This document shows, piece by piece, positions 5,996 to 7,987 of a stretch of DNA of 7,987 nt. The notes below the pieces were generated by a model. It was not told the DNA's origin. It saw nothing but the letters and a program-made list of their open reading frames with translations, and ran no database searches. Each line of letters begins with the position of its first letter. The stretch's first letter is position 1. The stretch lies in the NCBI GenBank assembly GCA_946480605.1, contig CAMLKW010000204.1, forward strand, positions 1 to 7,987. Reading direction: 5' to 3'. This DNA comes from an uncultured Roseateles sp. Its GTDB lineage: Bacteria > Pseudomonadota > Gammaproteobacteria > Burkholderiales > Burkholderiaceae. Position numbers and translations under genes: made by a program.

Positions 5996-6001
5996 TGCCG
6001 C
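5981..6001. repeat. 6-bp inverted repeat enclosing the distal operator copy
   Basis: GCGGCA (5981-5986) and TGCCGC (5996-6001) are perfect inverted arms, and the 9-nt interval between them is exactly one operator word (5987-5995). It lies 29 bp past the stop of the HD-GYP-like gene and upstream of the operon promoter. It could form a small hairpin at the end of the upstream mRNA or extend the protein binding site. There is no T-run, so termination is doubtful. Confidence 0.5.
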
Positions 6002-6029
6002 ATCGCGGGTGGGCAGGTCGCCCGGACCT

Positions 6030-7238
6030 TCAGAGCTTCAGCAGGGCGTCCAGGTTCACGTGCAGCTTCAGCTCGGCGGGCGCCAGGCTGGCGGCGATGG
6101 CCTGGCTGGCCAGCCGTGTGTCGCGCGGCACCGGCGCCGACAGCGGGCTGCCGCTCTTGCCGATCAGCGCAGCCACCAGCGGCTCGTTGGCACTGAAGCC
6201 GCGCCTGAACACCAGCCCCACTTCGCCGTTGGCCAGGCGCACGATGCTGCCCGGCGGGTACAGGCCCACGGCCTTGATGAGTGCGGCACCGGCCTCGTCG
6301 GGCTGCCCTTGCTCGTCCAGGAACACGGCACGGGCCGCGGAGGCGCCGCTCATTGCCTGGCGGCTGCGGCGCGGCGACAGCCGGGCGCCGAAGATGTCGA
6401 TGCGGCGCAGCAGCCGCGCCAGCTTCTCGCCGTCGCCGCGCGCGGCCAGCGGGCCGGGGCCGGCCTCATGGTGCAGGCGCACGGCGGCCAGCCAGGTCTC
6501 GTCGGTGATGCCGGCCTGGGCCAGCCGCTGCGCGGCACGGTCGCCGTGGGCGGCCAGCGTCTGGCGCTGGGCGGACGTGGCCGGGCCGGTCTGGGCCGCC
6601 ATGCGGTCGTGAGCCTCGCTGGCGCCATAGTTCATCGTCAGCGCGGCGTATTGCAGCGCCCCGCGTTGCGGTGCGGGCAGTTGCAGCTGCTGGGCCACCA
6701 GGTCGCACAGCAGCAGCGTCAGCAGCGCGTGGCGGGCGCTGTAGTCGCCGAACTCCTGGCTGCTCTCGAACACCAGCAGCATCAGCGTCGCGTCCGGGTG
6801 GGCGTGCAGCCGCTTCAGCGCCGCATCGCGGATCTGCGTCAGGCGGGGCGCAAAGTCCACCGGCTCGGCCTCGCGCAGCAGGCTGTGCGTGTGCAGCAGC
6901 AGGTCCGACCAGGCCTCGCGCGGGCCCAACTCCACCTTGGCGGCCGGCGCCAGCGGCGAGTCGAGCTTGAAGCTGGTGTCGGCCTTGGCGATGTCCGCCA
7001 GCGGCACGTCCTGCATGACCAGCGTGTCCAGCCGGTGGGCGCGGGCGCGCTGGTACTCCAGCGTGTCCTCGCTCATGACCCAGGCGCCGCCGTCCACCAG
7101 GCCGCGCACCAGGGGCGAGTCGCGCAGCACCTGACCCTTGGCGAACAGCAGTTTGCCGCCGGCGTCGTAGACGTTGTAGGGCAGGGTCATGCCGGGCCGC
7201 AGCGAGCGGGCCGGGAGGTGGATGAGTTCTGAGGGCAT
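6030..7238 (-). CDS. HD-GYP-like domain protein with degenerate catalytic motifs
   Basis: The 402-residue protein is predicted to be cytoplasmic, with no membrane segment. The N-terminal part (5-60: IHLPARSLRPGMTLPYNVYDAGGKLLFAKGQVL) is the small beta domain seen before many HD-GYP domains. Residues about 160-345 align by pattern with HD-GYP cyclic-di-GMP phosphodiesterases: H170 in YSARHALLTLLL, H231 in LAAHGDRAAQRL, H256-H257 in RLHHEAG, D281 in RRIDIFGARLSPR, and the closing LYPPGSIVRLANGEVGLV (326-343). The defining HD pair is missing: the place of LLHDIGK holds LTMNYGAS (200-207). The GYP signature after the HHE is replaced by AGPGPLA. It is therefore likely inactive and may bind a nucleotide or a partner protein. 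The start at 7238 keeps the family N-terminus, though no good Shine-Dalgarno sequence is visible. It is divergent from metH and lies 91 bp upstream of the gntR operon on the same strand. Confidence 0.8.
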   Translation of the reverse strand: MPSELIHLPARSLRPGMTLPYNVYDAGGKLLFAKGQVLRDSPLVRGLVDGGAWVMSEDTLEYQRARAHRLDTLVMQDVPLADIAKADTSFKLDSPLAPAAKVELGPREAWSDLLLHTHSLLREAEPVDFAPRLTQIRDAALKRLHAHPDATLMLLVFESSQEFGDYSARHALLTLLLCDLVAQQLQLPAPQRGALQYAALTMNYGASEAHDRMAAQTGPATSAQRQTLAAHGDRAAQRLAQAGITDETWLAAVRLHHEAGPGPLAARGDGEKLARLLRRIDIFGARLSPRRSRQAMSGASAARAVFLDEQGQPDEAGAALIKAVGLYPPGSIVRLANGEVGLVFRRGFSANEPLVAALIGKSGSPLSAPVPRDTRLASQAIAASLAPAELKLHVNLDALLKL

Positions 7239-7309
7239 GGGTCGGCCGATTCTGTAACGGCTTCGGCGCGCACGAGCCGGGCTTGAGCCACGGCGAAGGT
7301 CGGGCTGCG

Positions 7310-7315
7310 TAGAAT
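7310..7315 (+). promoter_or_regulatory. Possible -10 element for the metH transcript
   Basis: TAGAAT matches the sigma-70 -10 consensus at 5 of 6 positions. It would start RNA near 7322, just before the first riboswitch helix, which is the expected position. No convincing -35 is found at 16-18 bp; TTGAGC at 7283-7288 is 21 bp away. The call is therefore tentative. Confidence 0.4.
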
Positions 7316-7324
7316 TCCCGGCTC

Positions 7325-7382
7325 ATCCGAGGAGCGCTGCGAGGAGTTTCCCCAGGCTCGGATCGCCCAAGAACCGCGCTCA
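7325..7382 (+). promoter_or_regulatory. S-adenosylhomocysteine (SAH) riboswitch upstream of metH
   Basis: The element has the hallmark blocks of the SAH riboswitch: CCGAGGAGCGCTGC (7327-7340), CCAGGCTCGGA (7352-7362) and GCGCTCA (7376-7382). Helix P1 is a perfect 7 bp, ATCCGAG (7325-7331) with CTCGGAT (7357-7363). An imperfect P2 lies between them (CTG 7337-7339 with CAG 7353-7355, then GGA with TCC). A perfect 6-bp pseudoknot joins GAGCGC (7332-7337) to GCGCTC (7376-7381). This class binds SAH and raises expression of genes that recycle it to methionine, and the next gene is metH, 26 nt downstream. Base pairing was checked by eye only. Confidence 0.88.
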
Positions 7383-7407
7383 TCGCCCCTCCCACACGAG
7401 TCCGTCG

Positions 7408-7987
<580 letters not shown>

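Noticed and set aside
7239..7300. Promoter for the HD-GYP-like gene on the - strand
   Set aside because: A loose CAGAAT-like -10 is seen near 7250, but no matching -35 was found, so no feature is claimed.

Overview
The window is GC-rich DNA with tightly packed genes and proteobacterial gene types. The best guess is a betaproteobacterium of the order Burkholderiales. This rests on composition, on a MetH that begins directly at its folate-binding module, and on an S-adenosylhomocysteine (SAH) riboswitch in front of it, a class known mainly from beta- and gammaproteobacteria. It is an inference, since no rRNA or other marker is present.

Layout. On the + strand, bases 1-594 hold the tail of a TetR-type regulator, overlapped by 4 bp by a small exported NTF2-like (DUF4440-type) protein. 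Everything from 591 to 5938 reads on the - strand. It forms one compact operon in the order GntR/YtrA-type repressor (5938-5549), ABC ATPase (5552-4650), ABC-2 type permease (4653-3985), a 698-residue protein fusing a membrane acyltransferase to a second ABC ATPase (3973-1877), and a second permease (1880-1089). A small TonB-C-like exported protein (992-591) follows after a strong hairpin. Three of the junctions within the GntR/ABC operon are 4-bp ATGA overlaps and the fourth is an 11-bp gap.

Regulation of this operon can be read from the DNA. A plausible sigma-70 promoter at 5952-5980 is covered by four copies of a 9-bp word, TATGCACAG or its complement, and two of these form a perfect palindrome across the repressor's start codon. 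This suggests autorepression by the GntR protein, with the ABC genes switched on when its unknown ligand appears.

Upstream, a 402-residue HD-GYP-like protein (7238-6030, - strand) has lost its HD pair and GYP signature and is probably not a working cyclic-di-GMP phosphodiesterase. Divergent from it, on the + strand, a SAH riboswitch (about 7325-7382) precedes metH (7408 to the window end). This MetH starts at the pterin-binding domain, so the homocysteine-binding module must be encoded elsewhere.

The most unusual item is the acyltransferase-ABC ATPase fusion inside a repressor-controlled operon carrying two ABC-2 transporters. It suggests a coupled system that acylates and exports (or senses and removes) an envelope compound. 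The substrate cannot be read from the sequence. No tRNA, rRNA, CRISPR array or insertion sequence was seen, and no stretch above 300 bases lacks a gene.
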